Notes under the pieces: model-generated
Database searches by the model: none
What the model was told of the DNA's origin: nothing
What the model saw: the letters and a program-made list of their open reading frames with translations, nothing else
Shown: piece after piece, positions 33,894 to 42,623 of the stretch
How the letters are laid out: every line of letters starts with the position of its first letter
Position numbering within the stretch: the stretch's first letter is position 1
Program-made: the position numbers and the translations under genes
Assembly: GCF_013155365.1 (NCBI RefSeq)
Contig: NZ_JABJRA010000012.1
Location: forward strand, 1-64,000
Direction: 5' to 3'
DNA length: 64,000 nucleotides
From: Nocardioides sp. zg-DK7169
GTDB taxonomy: Bacteria > Actinomycetota > Actinomycetes > Propionibacteriales > Nocardioidaceae

Positions 33894-35035
33894 CGGGTCA
33901 CCTCCACCAGTCCGCCGAAGCTGGGGTCGACCCGCTCCTCGCGGGCCGCGCCGGCGGCGCCGGGCTTCGTCAGCGCCCCGGGCCGGGGCAGGATCGAGTC
34001 GATCAGGTCGCACAGGGTGCCGGTCTTGTCGACCTGGGCCACGAAGCTGCACAGCAGCAGGCCGGGGTCGGAGACGATCTCGTTGGCGAGGTTGCCGAGG
34101 TTGGCGTTGGTGTCGAGGGTGCCGGTCTGCGGGTTGTAGGCGAGGAACAGGTTGTTCAGCGCCAGCGGGCCGGCCCGGAGGACCTCGTCGAGGGCGTCGC
34201 GCTGCTTGACCAGCACCTTGGCCACCCGGTTCAGGCCGGTGACGTTGCGCCCGAGGCTCTCGCGGTTCTCCCGCACGAACACCGACACCCGGCCGAGCGC
34301 GGTGGACAGGTTGCCCAGCGCCGCGGACAGCTCCTCGCGCTCGCCCTCGAGCATCGTGGAGACCTCGGCGAGGGAGGTGTTGAAGCGGCGTACCGTCGTG
34401 TCGTTGCGCGCCAGGGTGCCGATGAAGGACTCCAGCTCCGCGGCCGAGCCGAAGAGCTCCTCCTTGTTGTCGTCGAGGGTCTGGCTGAGCTCGCCGAAGT
34501 CGCGGATGGTCCGGTTGAGCTGGGCCCCCTGGCCGCCGAAGTTCTCCGCCGTGGTGCGCAGCAGGTCGCTCAGGGCGCCGTCGGCGTTGGCGCCGGTCGG
34601 GCCGAGCGCGACGGTGAGCTCGTCGATGCTGGCGTAGATCTGGTCCAGCTCGATCGGCGTCGCGGTGCTGTCGACCTCCAGCGTGGCGCCGTCCTCGAGC
34701 ACCGGTCCGCCGTCGTGGACGGGGGTGATCTGGATGTAGCGGTCCCCCACCACCGACGGCGCGACGATCACGGCCTGCGCGTCCTCGGGCAGCGAGACGT
34801 CGGCGTCGTAGTGGATGTGCACCTCGACCTCGGTGCCCGACGGGGTCACCGAGTCGACCTTGCCGATCGGCACGCCGAGCACCCGCACGTCACTGCCCTC
34901 GTAGATCGAGATGGCGCGCGGGAACTTCGCGGTCAGGGTGCAGGTCTCCTCCCCACCCAGGATGGTGAGGGCGAAGGCGAGGGCCAGCACGGCGACCACC
35001 AGGGGCGCGACCGCGCGTCGCAGCAGGCTCATCAC
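33890..35035 (-). CDS. MCE family protein, MceD position
   Basis: The 381-residue fourth Mce protein. It has an N-terminal span (APLVVAVLALAFALTILGG) and an MCE domain at about 33-110 (CTLTAKFPRAISIYEGSDVR followed by VLGVPIGKVDSVTP). The helical region is rich in Leu/Asn/Glu heptads (LARNDTTVRRFNTSLAEVS), followed by a short C-terminal tail. GTG at 35035 gives a GTGA overlap with MceC. The ATG one codon later is equally possible. The even spacing and overlap pattern imply that MceA to MceF are made in equal amounts for a hexamer. Confidence 0.92.
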   Translation of the reverse strand: MMSLLRRAVAPLVVAVLALAFALTILGGEETCTLTAKFPRAISIYEGSDVRVLGVPIGKVDSVTPSGTEVEVHIHYDADVSLPEDAQAVIVAPSVVGDRYIQITPVHDGGPVLEDGATLEVDSTATPIELDQIYASIDELTVALGPTGANADGALSDLLRTTAENFGGQGAQLNRTIRDFGELSQTLDDNKEELFGSAAELESFIGTLARNDTTVRRFNTSLAEVSTMLEGEREELSAALGNLSTALGRVSVFVRENRESLGRNVTGLNRVAKVLVKQRDALDEVLRAGPLALNNLFLAYNPQTGTLDTNANLGNLANEIVSDPGLLLCSFVAQVDKTGTLCDLIDSILPRPGALTKPGAAGAAREERVDPSFGGLVEVTR

Positions 35036-36021
35036 AGACCACCCCCGACGCCGCCGCCGTTGGCGAGGTCCGGGATCGGCGGGAGGTTCTGGATGTAGGT
35101 GTCGAACCAGGGGCCGGTGCCGAGGGTGCTGGCGAAGACCCGGTAGAACGGCGCCATCAGCCGCAGGCTGTTGTCGATGTTCTCCTCGTTGCGCGTCAGC
35201 ACCTCCACGACCTGCTCCAGCTGCGCGAGCGCCGGGCGGAGGTCGGCCCGGGTGCTGCGAACCAGGCTGGTCAGCGATCGCGACAGCTCGGTGGTGGAGA
35301 CCAGGAGGTCGTGGATCGCCTCGCGGCGGCCCACGAGCGAGGCGAACAGGACGTCGGCGTCGCGCATCAGGGCGACCAGGTCCTGGTCGCGGTCGTCGAG
35401 GACCGAGGAGACCCGCTTGAGGTTGCCGAGCAGCTCGTTGATCTGCTCGTTCTTGTCCGCGATGTTGGTCGACAGCGCCGAGACCCCGGCCAGCGCGGCC
35501 CGGAACTCGTCGGGAGTGTTGCGGGTCAGGTCCGACAGCGTGGTCAGCGAGGCCGCGAGCTGGTCGGTGTCGATCGCAGCGGAGGTCTCGGCGAGGCCCT
35601 CGAAGGCCTCGACCACGTCGTACGGCGAGGTGGTGCGCTCGACCGGGATCTCCCCGCCGGCCTCGAGCTGGCCCTTGCCGACCGGCTCGAGGGCGAGGTA
35701 CATCGCGCCCAGCAGCGTCTTGACCCGGATCGTGGCCCGGGTGTCGCGGCCGAACTCCGCGCTCTCGTCGATGCGGAACGCGACCCGGACGTGGCCGTCG
35801 TCGAGCTCGATGGACTCCACCTTGCCGACCCGGACGCCGGCGATGCGGACCTCGTCGCCCGGCTTCAGCCCGCCGGCCTCGGCGAACGCGGCGTAGTACG
35901 TCGTACCGCCGCCGATGAGCGGGAGGTCCTGCGCGCGGAACGCGCCGAGCAGGAGGGCGGCGAGCACGACGAGGCTCACGGCGCCGATGACGACGGGGTT
36001 GCGCTCACGGAACGGCTTCAT
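35032..36021 (-). CDS. MCE family protein, MceC position
   Basis: The 329-residue third Mce protein. N-terminal span (VVIGAVSLVVLAALLLGAF), MCE domain about 40-115 (YYAAFAEAGGLKPGDEVRIA followed by GVRVGKVESIELDDGHV), helical channel region, and a short C-terminus ending NGGGVGGGL. The ATG at 36021 overlaps the MceB stop by 4 bases. It lacks the long disordered tails found on other Mce proteins here. Confidence 0.92.
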   Translation of the reverse strand: MKPFRERNPVVIGAVSLVVLAALLLGAFRAQDLPLIGGGTTYYAAFAEAGGLKPGDEVRIAGVRVGKVESIELDDGHVRVAFRIDESAEFGRDTRATIRVKTLLGAMYLALEPVGKGQLEAGGEIPVERTTSPYDVVEAFEGLAETSAAIDTDQLAASLTTLSDLTRNTPDEFRAALAGVSALSTNIADKNEQINELLGNLKRVSSVLDDRDQDLVALMRDADVLFASLVGRREAIHDLLVSTTELSRSLTSLVRSTRADLRPALAQLEQVVEVLTRNEENIDNSLRLMAPFYRVFASTLGTGPWFDTYIQNLPPIPDLANGGGVGGGL

Positions 36022-37052
36022 CCGAGGTCACACCTCTCCGAGCCGACGTGGTAGTTGACGTGGGGCGCGATGCCGCCGGGCAGGCGGACCCGGCCCTCGA
36101 GGTGGCACAGGTAGAAGTTGAACCAGGAGCCGTAGATGGCGGTGCGGCCGATCTTCTCCAGCTTGATCGGCAGCACCTGCAGCGCCCGGTCGAGCTCGCC
36201 CTTGTTGCGGTTGATGTTCCCGGTCAGGCGGCGCAACTGCTTGATGTCCTCGGTCAGCGGCGCCTCGATCCCGGTGACCAGCCCGGCGGTCTCGACCGAG
36301 AGCGCGGAGATCTGGTCGAGGGAGTCCAGGATCGCGCGCCGGTCGTCCTTGAGCCCGCCGACGAGGGTGCGGAAGTTGATGATGAGCTCGGAGAGCTGGT
36401 CGTCGCGGTCGCCGAGGTGGTCGAGCACCTGGTTGAGGTTGGTGATCAGCGAGGTGATCACGTCGTCGCGCTCGGCCAGCGTGCTGGTGACCGAGGCGGT
36501 GTGGCCCAGCAGGCTCTCGAGGGTGCCGCCCTCGCCCTGGAAGACCTGGACGATCTCGTAGGAGAGCTTGTTGACGTCGGAGGGCGACAGCGCCTGGAAC
36601 AGCGGCTTGAAGCCGTTGAACAGCACCGTCAGGTCCAGCGCCGGGCTGGTCCGTTCGACCGGGATGGTGTCGCCCTCATCGAGGGGCTCGGTGTCGCCGA
36701 CACGGTCCTCGAGGGCGAGGTAGCGCTGGCCGACGAGGTTGCGGTAGCGCACGGTGACGTGGGTGGACCCGCTCACCGTGGCGTCCTCCTCGACGGTGAA
36801 GGTGACCCGGGCCCGCGCGCGGTCCACGACCTCGATGTCCCCCACGGTGCCGACCTTCACGCCGGCGATGCGCACGTCGTCGCCCTTGTTGACGCCGGTG
36901 ACGTCGGTGAACTCCGCGCGGTACTCGCGGGTGTCGGCGAAGGACAGGTTGCCGATCATCACGATCAGCACCGAGGTGGCCAGGGCGGTGACGACCATGA
37001 AGACGACCAGCTTGGCCAGGTCGGCACTGGTACGGCGGTCCAGCAGCTTCAT
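36018..37052 (-). CDS. MCE family protein, MceB position
   Basis: The 344-residue second Mce protein. N-terminal span (LAKLVVFMVVTALATSVLIV), MCE domain about 42-120 (YRAEFTDVTGVNKGDDVRIA followed by GVKVGTVGDIEVVD), a helical region, and a conserved-looking C-terminal block with two cysteines (NFYLCHLEG, SERCDLG) and YGSWFNFY as in many MceB proteins. The ATG at 37052 overlaps the MceA stop as ATGA. Confidence 0.93.
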   Translation of the reverse strand: MKLLDRRTSADLAKLVVFMVVTALATSVLIVMIGNLSFADTREYRAEFTDVTGVNKGDDVRIAGVKVGTVGDIEVVDRARARVTFTVEEDATVSGSTHVTVRYRNLVGQRYLALEDRVGDTEPLDEGDTIPVERTSPALDLTVLFNGFKPLFQALSPSDVNKLSYEIVQVFQGEGGTLESLLGHTASVTSTLAERDDVITSLITNLNQVLDHLGDRDDQLSELIINFRTLVGGLKDDRRAILDSLDQISALSVETAGLVTGIEAPLTEDIKQLRRLTGNINRNKGELDRALQVLPIKLEKIGRTAIYGSWFNFYLCHLEGRVRLPGGIAPHVNYHVGSERCDLG

Positions 37053-38323
37053 CGCAGCGTCACCTCCGCACCGCGCGCCATCGGGGCCAGCAGCAGCACG
37101 CCGAGGTCGTCGACGTCCTCGGTCGGGGTGGCGGTGGCGGCGCCGAGCAGCTCGCGCAGCAGGGCGTCCTCCTCGAGGGTGCCGCTGACGCCGTCCCCGC
37201 CGAAGCCGGTGGGCGCGCGCATGGTGCCCTTGCCGGTGGGCTCGTCGACGCCGTCGTCCATGTTCGGCTGGCTGCGCAGCGGGTTGTCCTGGCTGCCCGG
37301 GGAGTCCGGCAGCCGCAGGCAGGTCGGGCCGCGGTCCTCGCCGAAGCGCGGGGCGTCCTCGGCGGTGTAGGGCCGGGGCTGGTTGGGCAGCAGCTCGAGG
37401 ACGATGTGCAGGGTGTAGCCGCGGAACGCCTCGGCCTGCCGCTCGCCGGCGCCGACGATGCCGTTGATCAGGCACGGGAAGCCGGGGCTGTACTTGGCGA
37501 GCAGGCCCACGAAGTCCTTGCTGACCTCGCCGAGGCGGATCAGGTTGTCGCCGTTGTCGGCCAGGAAGGTGCGGGCCGTCCCGGAGAACGCCGTGACCTC
37601 GGTGAACAGCCGGGTCACCTCGCTCTCGCGCTCCTCCAGCGTGCCGGTGGTGGTGATCGTGTCCTGCAGGATCTCGGCCACCTCGGGGAGCACGTCGGTG
37701 TAGATGTCGGAGACCTCGGCGGTCAGACGGAGGTCCTCGATGAGCGCGGGGATCTGCGGGTTGAGCCGGGTGAGGTAGGCGTCGAGGGTCTCGAGGGTCT
37801 GCCCGACCTGGTCGCCGCGCCCCTCGAGCGCGGTCGCCAGCGCGTTGAGGGTCGCGTTGAGCTGCGCCGGCTGCACGGTGCGCAGCAGCGGGTAGAGGTC
37901 GGCGAGGACCTCCTCCACCTCGGTGGCCACCTCGGTGCGCTCGATGACCGCCGCCGGCCGGATCGGCTCCTTGGCCGGGCGGGCCGGCACCTCCAGGGAG
38001 ACGTACTTCTCCCCGAAGAGGGTCTTCGGCACGATCGAGCCGGTGACGTTCGCCGGGATCGTCTCCCGCTCGCCGGGGTGCAGGCCCAGGGTCAGCTCGG
38101 CGCCGTCGGCGGTCACCTCGGCGTCGAGCACCTCCCCCACGATCACGCCGCGGATCTTGACGTCGGCGCGCTGCGGGAGCTGCAGGCCGATGTGGGAGGT
38201 GCGCAGCGTGACCTCGTCGTACTCGGCGAACTTCTTGGTGAAGACCGCGTAGGTGAGGTAGACGCACGCGAGGAGCAGCGCGAGGAACACGATGCCCAGG
38301 AGCTTGGTCTGACGCAGGATCAT
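37049..38323 (-). CDS. MCE family protein, MceA position
   Basis: The 424-residue first Mce protein of the set. N-terminal span (KLLGIVFLALLLACVYLTYA), MCE domain about 38-118 (DEVTLRTSHIGLQLPQRADV followed by KIRGVIVGEVLDAEV; later VPKTLFGEKYVSLEVP), helical region, and a C-terminal extension with a CxnC pair (FPCLING, TCLRLP) plus a disordered Gly/Thr-rich part. ATG at 38323, four bases after the YrbEB stop. Mce hexamers carry lipids or sterols across the cell envelope; the cargo here is unknown. Confidence 0.93.
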   Translation of the reverse strand: MILRQTKLLGIVFLALLLACVYLTYAVFTKKFAEYDEVTLRTSHIGLQLPQRADVKIRGVIVGEVLDAEVTADGAELTLGLHPGERETIPANVTGSIVPKTLFGEKYVSLEVPARPAKEPIRPAAVIERTEVATEVEEVLADLYPLLRTVQPAQLNATLNALATALEGRGDQVGQTLETLDAYLTRLNPQIPALIEDLRLTAEVSDIYTDVLPEVAEILQDTITTTGTLEERESEVTRLFTEVTAFSGTARTFLADNGDNLIRLGEVSKDFVGLLAKYSPGFPCLINGIVGAGERQAEAFRGYTLHIVLELLPNQPRPYTAEDAPRFGEDRGPTCLRLPDSPGSQDNPLRSQPNMDDGVDEPTGKGTMRAPTGFGGDGVSGTLEEDALLRELLGAATATPTEDVDDLGVLLLAPMARGAEVTLR

Positions 38324-38327
38324 CGCG

Positions 38328-39155
38328 CTACCCCGCCAGCCGTACGGTCGCGCTGGTGCCCCAGATGGCCATGGAGAGCATCAGGTCGATGACGTTGATC
38401 GCCACGATGCTGGTGCGCACCGCCCGGCCGACGGCCACGCCGACGCCCGCGGGGCCGCCGGAGGCGTTGTAGCCGTGGTAGCAGTGGATCAGGATCACGA
38501 CGACGGCGAAGACCAGCACCTTGCCGAAGGACCACAACACGTCCTCGGGTGGCAGGAAGGTGTTGAAGTAGTGGTCGTAGGTGCCGGTGGACTGGCCGTA
38601 GAACTGGGTGACCACCGTGCGGCTGGCGACGTAGGAGGACAGCAGTCCGACCACGTAGAGCGGGACGATGGCGATCATGCCGCCGATCACCCGGGTCGCG
38701 ACGAGGAACGGCATCGAGGGGATCGCCATCACCTCGAGGGCGTCGACCTCCTCGGAGATGCGCATCGCGCCGAGCTGGGCGGTGAAGCCGCAGCCGACGG
38801 TCGCGGCGAGCGCGATGCCGGCGACCAGCGGCGCGATCTCGCGGGTGTTGAAGTACGCCGAGATGAACCCGGAGAACGCCGCGGTACCGAGCTGGTTCAG
38901 CGCGGCGTACCCGGACAGCCCGACCTGGGCGCCGGTGAAGAAGGTCATGCCGAGGATCACCCCGACGGTGCCACCGATGACCGCCAACGCGCCGGAGCCG
39001 AGGGTCACCTCGGCCAGGATCCGCATGATCTCCCGCGGGTAGCGCACCAGCGAGCGCGGCATCGCCCGGAGCACGCGCAGGTAGAACGCGAGCTGCGCAC
39101 CCAGGGAGTCCAGGGAGTCCAGCGGCCTCTGGTAGGCGCTGCGGAGCTTCGACAT
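38328..39155 (-). CDS. MlaE/YrbE-type ABC permease, YrbEB position
   Basis: A 275-residue permease of the MlaE family, with about five membrane spans. The family core GFTAQLGAMRISEEVDALEV (cytosolic coupling helix, EEIDAL-like) is clear, as is the IGGTVGVILGMTFF region. It should pair with YrbEA as the heterodimeric membrane part that the MceG ATPase drives and the Mce hexamer docks on. ATG start at 39155, ten bases after the YrbEA stop. Confidence 0.93.
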   Translation of the reverse strand: MSKLRSAYQRPLDSLDSLGAQLAFYLRVLRAMPRSLVRYPREIMRILAEVTLGSGALAVIGGTVGVILGMTFFTGAQVGLSGYAALNQLGTAAFSGFISAYFNTREIAPLVAGIALAATVGCGFTAQLGAMRISEEVDALEVMAIPSMPFLVATRVIGGMIAIVPLYVVGLLSSYVASRTVVTQFYGQSTGTYDHYFNTFLPPEDVLWSFGKVLVFAVVVILIHCYHGYNASGGPAGVGVAVGRAVRTSIVAINVIDLMLSMAIWGTSATVRLAG

Positions 39156-39165
39156 CGCGGCGCCC

Positions 39166-39951
39166 TCAGCCCGTCTTCGGGGGAACGATCTGGAGGTAGA
39201 TCGTGCTCAGGACGAAGTTGGTGATGAACAGGAGCATGAAGGTGATGACCACCGACTCGTTGACCGCGTCGCCGACGCCCTTCGGCCCGCCGGCGGCGTT
39301 CATGCCCTTGTAGCAGGCGACGATCGCGGCGATCAGGCCGAAGACCAGCGCCTTGAACAGGCCGATCCACAGGTCCGGCAGCTGCGCGAGCGCGGTGAAG
39401 CTGGCGACGTACGCGCCCGGGGTGCCGTCCTGGAGGACGACGTTGAACACGTAGCCGCCGGCGACGCCGACCACGCTCACCATGCCGTTGAGGAAGACCG
39501 CGATCAGCATGCAGGCGAGCACCCGGGGCACGACGAGGCGCTGGATCGGGTCGATGCCCAGCACCATCATCGCGTCCAGCTCCTCGCGGATCTTGCGCGC
39601 GCCGAGGTCGGCGGCGATCGCGGAGCCGCCCGCACCGGCGATGAGCAGCGCGGTGCCGATGGGCGCCGCCTGCTGGATCACCGCCAGCACCGACGCCGAG
39701 CCGGTGAAGGACTGCGCGCCGAACTGCTTGATCAGCCCGCCGACCTGGAGGGCGATGACGGCGCCGAACGGGATGGCGACCAGCGCGGTCGGGATGATCG
39801 TGACCGAGGCGATGAACCAGGCCTGCTGGAGGAACTCCCGCAGCTGGAAGGGGCGCTGGAACAGCGCGCGCCCGACGTCGAGGGCGAACGCGAACAGCTT
39901 GCCGGCGGTCCCGATCGGGCGCAGCGCGCGCGAGGACGTGAGAGAGGCCAA
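39166..39951 (-). CDS. MlaE/YrbE-type ABC permease, YrbEA position
   Basis: A 261-residue permease of the MlaE family. Landmarks are IPFGAVIALQVGGLIKQFGA, AGAGGSAIAADLGARKIREE (with EELDAM, the ATPase-coupling helix) and the C-terminal YKGMNAAGGPKGVGDAVNES. About five spans. The start is a TTG at 39951 with GAGGGA upstream, nine bases after the ATPase stop. No ATG or GTG sits at the right place. Works with YrbEB. Confidence 0.92.
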   Translation of the reverse strand: MASLTSSRALRPIGTAGKLFAFALDVGRALFQRPFQLREFLQQAWFIASVTIIPTALVAIPFGAVIALQVGGLIKQFGAQSFTGSASVLAVIQQAAPIGTALLIAGAGGSAIAADLGARKIREELDAMMVLGIDPIQRLVVPRVLACMLIAVFLNGMVSVVGVAGGYVFNVVLQDGTPGAYVASFTALAQLPDLWIGLFKALVFGLIAAIVACYKGMNAAGGPKGVGDAVNESVVITFMLLFITNFVLSTIYLQIVPPKTG

Positions 39952-39960
39952 CGTCGTCCC

Positions 39961-40914
39961 TCAGGCCCCGGTGACCATGGACATGGCCCCGTCGAAGGAC
40001 CCGGGGGGCGGCACGATGCCGTGCTCGCGGCACCACGCGCCGGGCTCGCGCTGGGAACGGCGCGGGATGCCGTTGGAGGGCTCGAGCTGCAGCGGGATGG
40101 GCGGCAGCGGCGGGAGCTCCTGGTCCTTCTCGGCGGCCAGCTCGTCGGCGTCCTTCTCCTCCGACATGCCGATGGGGCCGACCCGCTGGGCGTTGAGGAA
40201 CTGGCGCACCACCGGCTCCTCGGAGCTGAGCAGCATCTCGCGCGGCCCGAACATCGCCAGGTGGCGGTGGTAGAGCAGCCCGATGTTGTCGGGCACGGTG
40301 CGCGCGGTGTTGATGTCGTGGGTGACGATCAGGAACGTCGCGTCGATCTGGGCGTTGAGGTCGACGATGAGCTGGTTGAGGAACGCCGTGCGGACCGGGT
40401 CCAGGCCGGAGTCCGGCTCGTCGAACAGCACGATCTCGGGGTCGAGCACCAGGGCGCGGGCGAGGCCGGCGCGCTTGCGCATGCCGCCGGAGATCTCACC
40501 GGGGAGCTTGTCCTCGGCGCCGACCAGGCCGACGAGGTCCATCTTCTCCATCACCACGTCGCGCACCTGCGACTCGTTCATGCGGGTGTGCTCACGCAGC
40601 GGGAAGGCGACGTTGTCGTAGAGGTTCATCGAGCCGAACATGGCGCCGTCCTGGAACAGCACGCCGAAGAGCTTGCGGATCTCGTAGAGGTCCTTCTCCG
40701 AGCAGGAGGCGATGTCGGTGCCCTCGATGAGGATCGAGCCGCGGTCGGGCTTGATCAGCCCGATGAGCGTCTTGAGGAAGACCGACTTGCCGGTGCCGGA
40801 GGGGCCCAGCATCACGCAGATCTCCCCTGCGGGGACGGTGAGCGACACGTCGCCCCAGATCAGCTGCGACCCGAAGGACTTCGTGAGCCCCTCGACCCTG
40901 ATCTCCACACCCAT
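39961..40914 (-). CDS. mceG: MceG/Mkl-type ABC ATPase
   Basis: The 317-residue ATPase of the Mce transporter. Walker A is GPSGTGKSVFLKT, the signature is SGGMRKRAGLARAL, Walker B is EIVLFDEPDSGLDP, and the switch histidine is in THD. A C-terminal extension of about 60 residues after the ATPase core (from SMVTG back to EEKDADELAAEKDQ) is typical of Mkl-type subunits. ATG at 40914 with GGGAG seven bases upstream. It is the first gene of the locus, so the promoter should lie in 40915-41150. In Mycobacterium tuberculosis mkl also lies between rplL and rpoB. Confidence 0.93.
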   Translation of the reverse strand: MGVEIRVEGLTKSFGSQLIWGDVSLTVPAGEICVMLGPSGTGKSVFLKTLIGLIKPDRGSILIEGTDIASCSEKDLYEIRKLFGVLFQDGAMFGSMNLYDNVAFPLREHTRMNESQVRDVVMEKMDLVGLVGAEDKLPGEISGGMRKRAGLARALVLDPEIVLFDEPDSGLDPVRTAFLNQLIVDLNAQIDATFLIVTHDINTARTVPDNIGLLYHRHLAMFGPREMLLSSEEPVVRQFLNAQRVGPIGMSEEKDADELAAEKDQELPPLPPIPLQLEPSNGIPRRSQREPGAWCREHGIVPPPGSFDGAMSMVTGA

Positions 40915-41151
40915 GCCTGGCTCCCTCTCGCTCCGGCCACTCCCGTCGGCCGGAACCTGCTCCCACGAGTGTGACGTGCGCCCCACTCGCCGGTAACAAC
41001 GCGGTGACCGGCGCGAGGTTACGCATGACCCCCGCCCCTGTCCCCGGGCCGCGCGCTCGCCCGGAGCGCCCCGCCGCCCCTTCCGGGCTGCGATCTACCC
41101 ACGCCCTCACCTGCGGAAACGTTCCTGGACGGCGAGGTGCCGGAAATGCGG
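40915..41151. other. Upstream region of the Mce locus, no gene seen
   Basis: This 237-base stretch lies between the MceG start and the rplL terminator. It must contain the Mce promoter, but I see no clear -35/-10 pair. Inverted GTAAC/GTTAC half-sites near 40992 and 41019 could be an operator. No coding region is supported. Confidence 0.4.
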
Positions 41152-41185
41152 CGAAGGGCGGCCACCCTGGGGTGGCCGCCCTTCG
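41152..41185 (-). terminator. Terminator hairpin after rplL
   Basis: A perfect 15-bp stem (41152-41166 with 41171-41185) with loop CTGG lies 47 bases past the rplL stop. It should end the rplJL transcript before the Mce locus, which is on the same strand. Confidence 0.85.
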
Positions 41186-41231
41186 GCGGTGGTGCGGGTG
41201 CCACCGGGCGCGAGCGCCCGGCGGCGGGGTG

Positions 41232-41621
41232 TCACTTGAGGGTGACGGTGGCGCCGGCGCCCTCGAGCGCCTCCTTGGCCTTCTCCGCGGCGTCCTTGGC
41301 AACCTTCTCCAGGATCGCCTTCGGGGCGGCCTCGACGAGCTCCTTGGCCTCCTTCAGGCCGAGGGAGGTCAGGGCGCGCACCTCCTTGATGACGTTGATC
41401 TTCTTCTCGCCGGCCGACTCGAGGATGACGTCGAACTCGTCCTGAGCAGCAGCCTCCTCGCCGCCAGCGGCGCCACCGGCGGCCGGGGCGGCAGCAACGG
41501 CGACGGGGGCGGCGGCGGTGACGCCGAAGGTCTCCTCGAACTCCTTCACGAACTCGGAGAGCTCGATGAGGGTCATCTCCTTGAACGCGTCGAGCAGCTC
41601 GACGGTGGTGAGCTTCGCCAT
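41232..41621 (-). CDS. rplL: 50S ribosomal protein L7/L12
   Basis: The 129-residue stalk protein of the 50S subunit, which recruits translation GTPases. N-terminal dimerisation domain ([20 protein letters not shown]), Ala/Gly-rich hinge (about 36-58) and the C-terminal domain [20 protein letters not shown] followed by [18 protein letters not shown] at 41621 with GGAAGGA upstream. It follows rplJ by about 90 bases. Confidence 0.98.
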   Translation of the reverse strand: MAKLTTVELLDAFKEMTLIELSEFVKEFEETFGVTAAAPVAVAAAPAAGGAAGGEEAAAQDEFDVILESAGEKKINVIKEVRALTSLGLKEAKELVEAAPKAILEKVAKDAAEKAKEALEGAGATVTLK

Positions 41622-41710
41622 GGTGGCGGTTCCTTCCATTCGGTGGCCGACTCCGCGGGGCGGGCCGGCCGGGGTTTCAGGTGGTGTGCTGCCGTGATCT
41701 GAGCGGGTGC

Positions 41711-42304
41711 TCAGGCCTCGGCGGTGTCGCCCTCGGCGGCGGCCGGCGCACCGGCACCACCTGCGAGGTTTTCAGCGGAGTCCTGCCCAGACTCTTCGAG
41801 CTTCGCCTGCAGGGCGCCGGCGAGCCGGGCAGCCTGCGAGAGCGGGGCGTTGAGCAGGTAGACGGCCTGGCTGAGCGACGCGAGCATCGCGCCGGCCAGC
41901 TTGCCCAACAGGACCTCGCGCGACTCGAGATCGGCCAGCTTGGCGATCTCGCTCGCGTCGAGGATGTTGCCGTCCAGGACGCCACCCTTGATGACCAGGG
42001 TGGGGTTGGCCTTGGCAAAGTCACGCAGACCCTTGGCCGCCTCGACCACGTCGCCGTTGATGAAGGCGATGGCGGTCGGGCCGGTCAGCAGGTCGTCGAA
42101 GCCGGAGATGCCCACCTCATTGGCGGCGATCTTGGCAAGCGTGTTCTTGACCACGGCGTAGTTGGCGTTCTCGCCGAGGGAGCGCCGCAGGTCCTGCAGC
42201 TGCTTCACGGTGAGACCGCGGTACTCGGTCAGCACAGCACCGGCGGAACCGTTGAACGACTCAACGATGTCCGCGACGGCTGCCTGCTTGTCTGCCCGCG
42301 CCAT
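41711..42304 (-). CDS. rplJ: 50S ribosomal protein L10
   Basis: The 197-residue L10 anchors the L7/L12 stalk to 23S rRNA and in many bacteria represses its own operon by binding the leader. Sequence landmarks are [20 protein letters not shown] and [11 protein letters not shown]. The Ala/Gly-rich C-terminal tail extends beyond the L7/L12-binding helix. ATG at 42304 with GGAAGGAG four bases upstream. A structured leader lies upstream (42356-42383). Confidence 0.98.
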   Translation of the reverse strand: MARADKQAAVADIVESFNGSAGAVLTEYRGLTVKQLQDLRRSLGENANYAVVKNTLAKIAANEVGISGFDDLLTGPTAIAFINGDVVEAAKGLRDFAKANPTLVIKGGVLDGNILDASEIAKLADLESREVLLGKLAGAMLASLSQAVYLLNAPLSQAARLAGALQAKLEESGQDSAENLAGGAGAPAAAEGDTAEA

Positions 42305-42355
42305 GGGTCTCCTTCCGGACTGGCGAGACCACCGCCCAATCCCGGAGAAAGACGA

Positions 42356-42383
42356 ACGCCCCGAGCACAAGTGCTCAGGGCGT
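42356..42383 (-). promoter_or_regulatory. Hairpin in the rplJ leader
   Basis: On the minus-strand RNA a 12-bp stem (42372-42383 with 42356-42367, one U-G wobble, loop CUUG) lies about 52 bases before rplJ. The wobble pairs only in the minus-strand RNA, which supports that direction. L10 leader autoregulation is known in other bacteria. The remaining part of 42305-42611 shows no gene. Confidence 0.5.
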
Positions 42384-42611
42384 GGACTGCGGGCCGAGGC
42401 CCGGGTCTAGCTCTTCAACACCTGCGCTGGACGCCCGCTCTCGCGGAGCCTTCGGCCGCAGCGCTGGTGCGCCACGACAACCGGCGGTCTCTGGTTTCGA
42501 CGCAGACTCTACGAGCCCCCGGCGTACCGGCCAAATCGGCGCCGCCGCGGCCCGCGCCACGGCGGGCGTCCGCAGGAGGGGATCACATGGAGCAACGGTG
42601 GGCGCGACTGG

Positions 42612-42617
42612 CAGGAT
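42612..42617 (+). promoter_or_regulatory. -10-like hexamer CAGGAT before the aminotransferase
   Basis: CAGGAT ends six bases before the ATG at 42624. No ribosome site is obvious, so the transcript is probably leaderless. Confidence 0.4.
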
Positions 42618-42623
42618 CGCACT

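Noticed and set aside
32457-34052. Longer MceE protein starting inside the MceD gene
   Set aside because: The extra N-terminus is an out-of-frame shadow of MceD. The GTG at 33893 gives a proper lipoprotein signal and a 4-base overlap.
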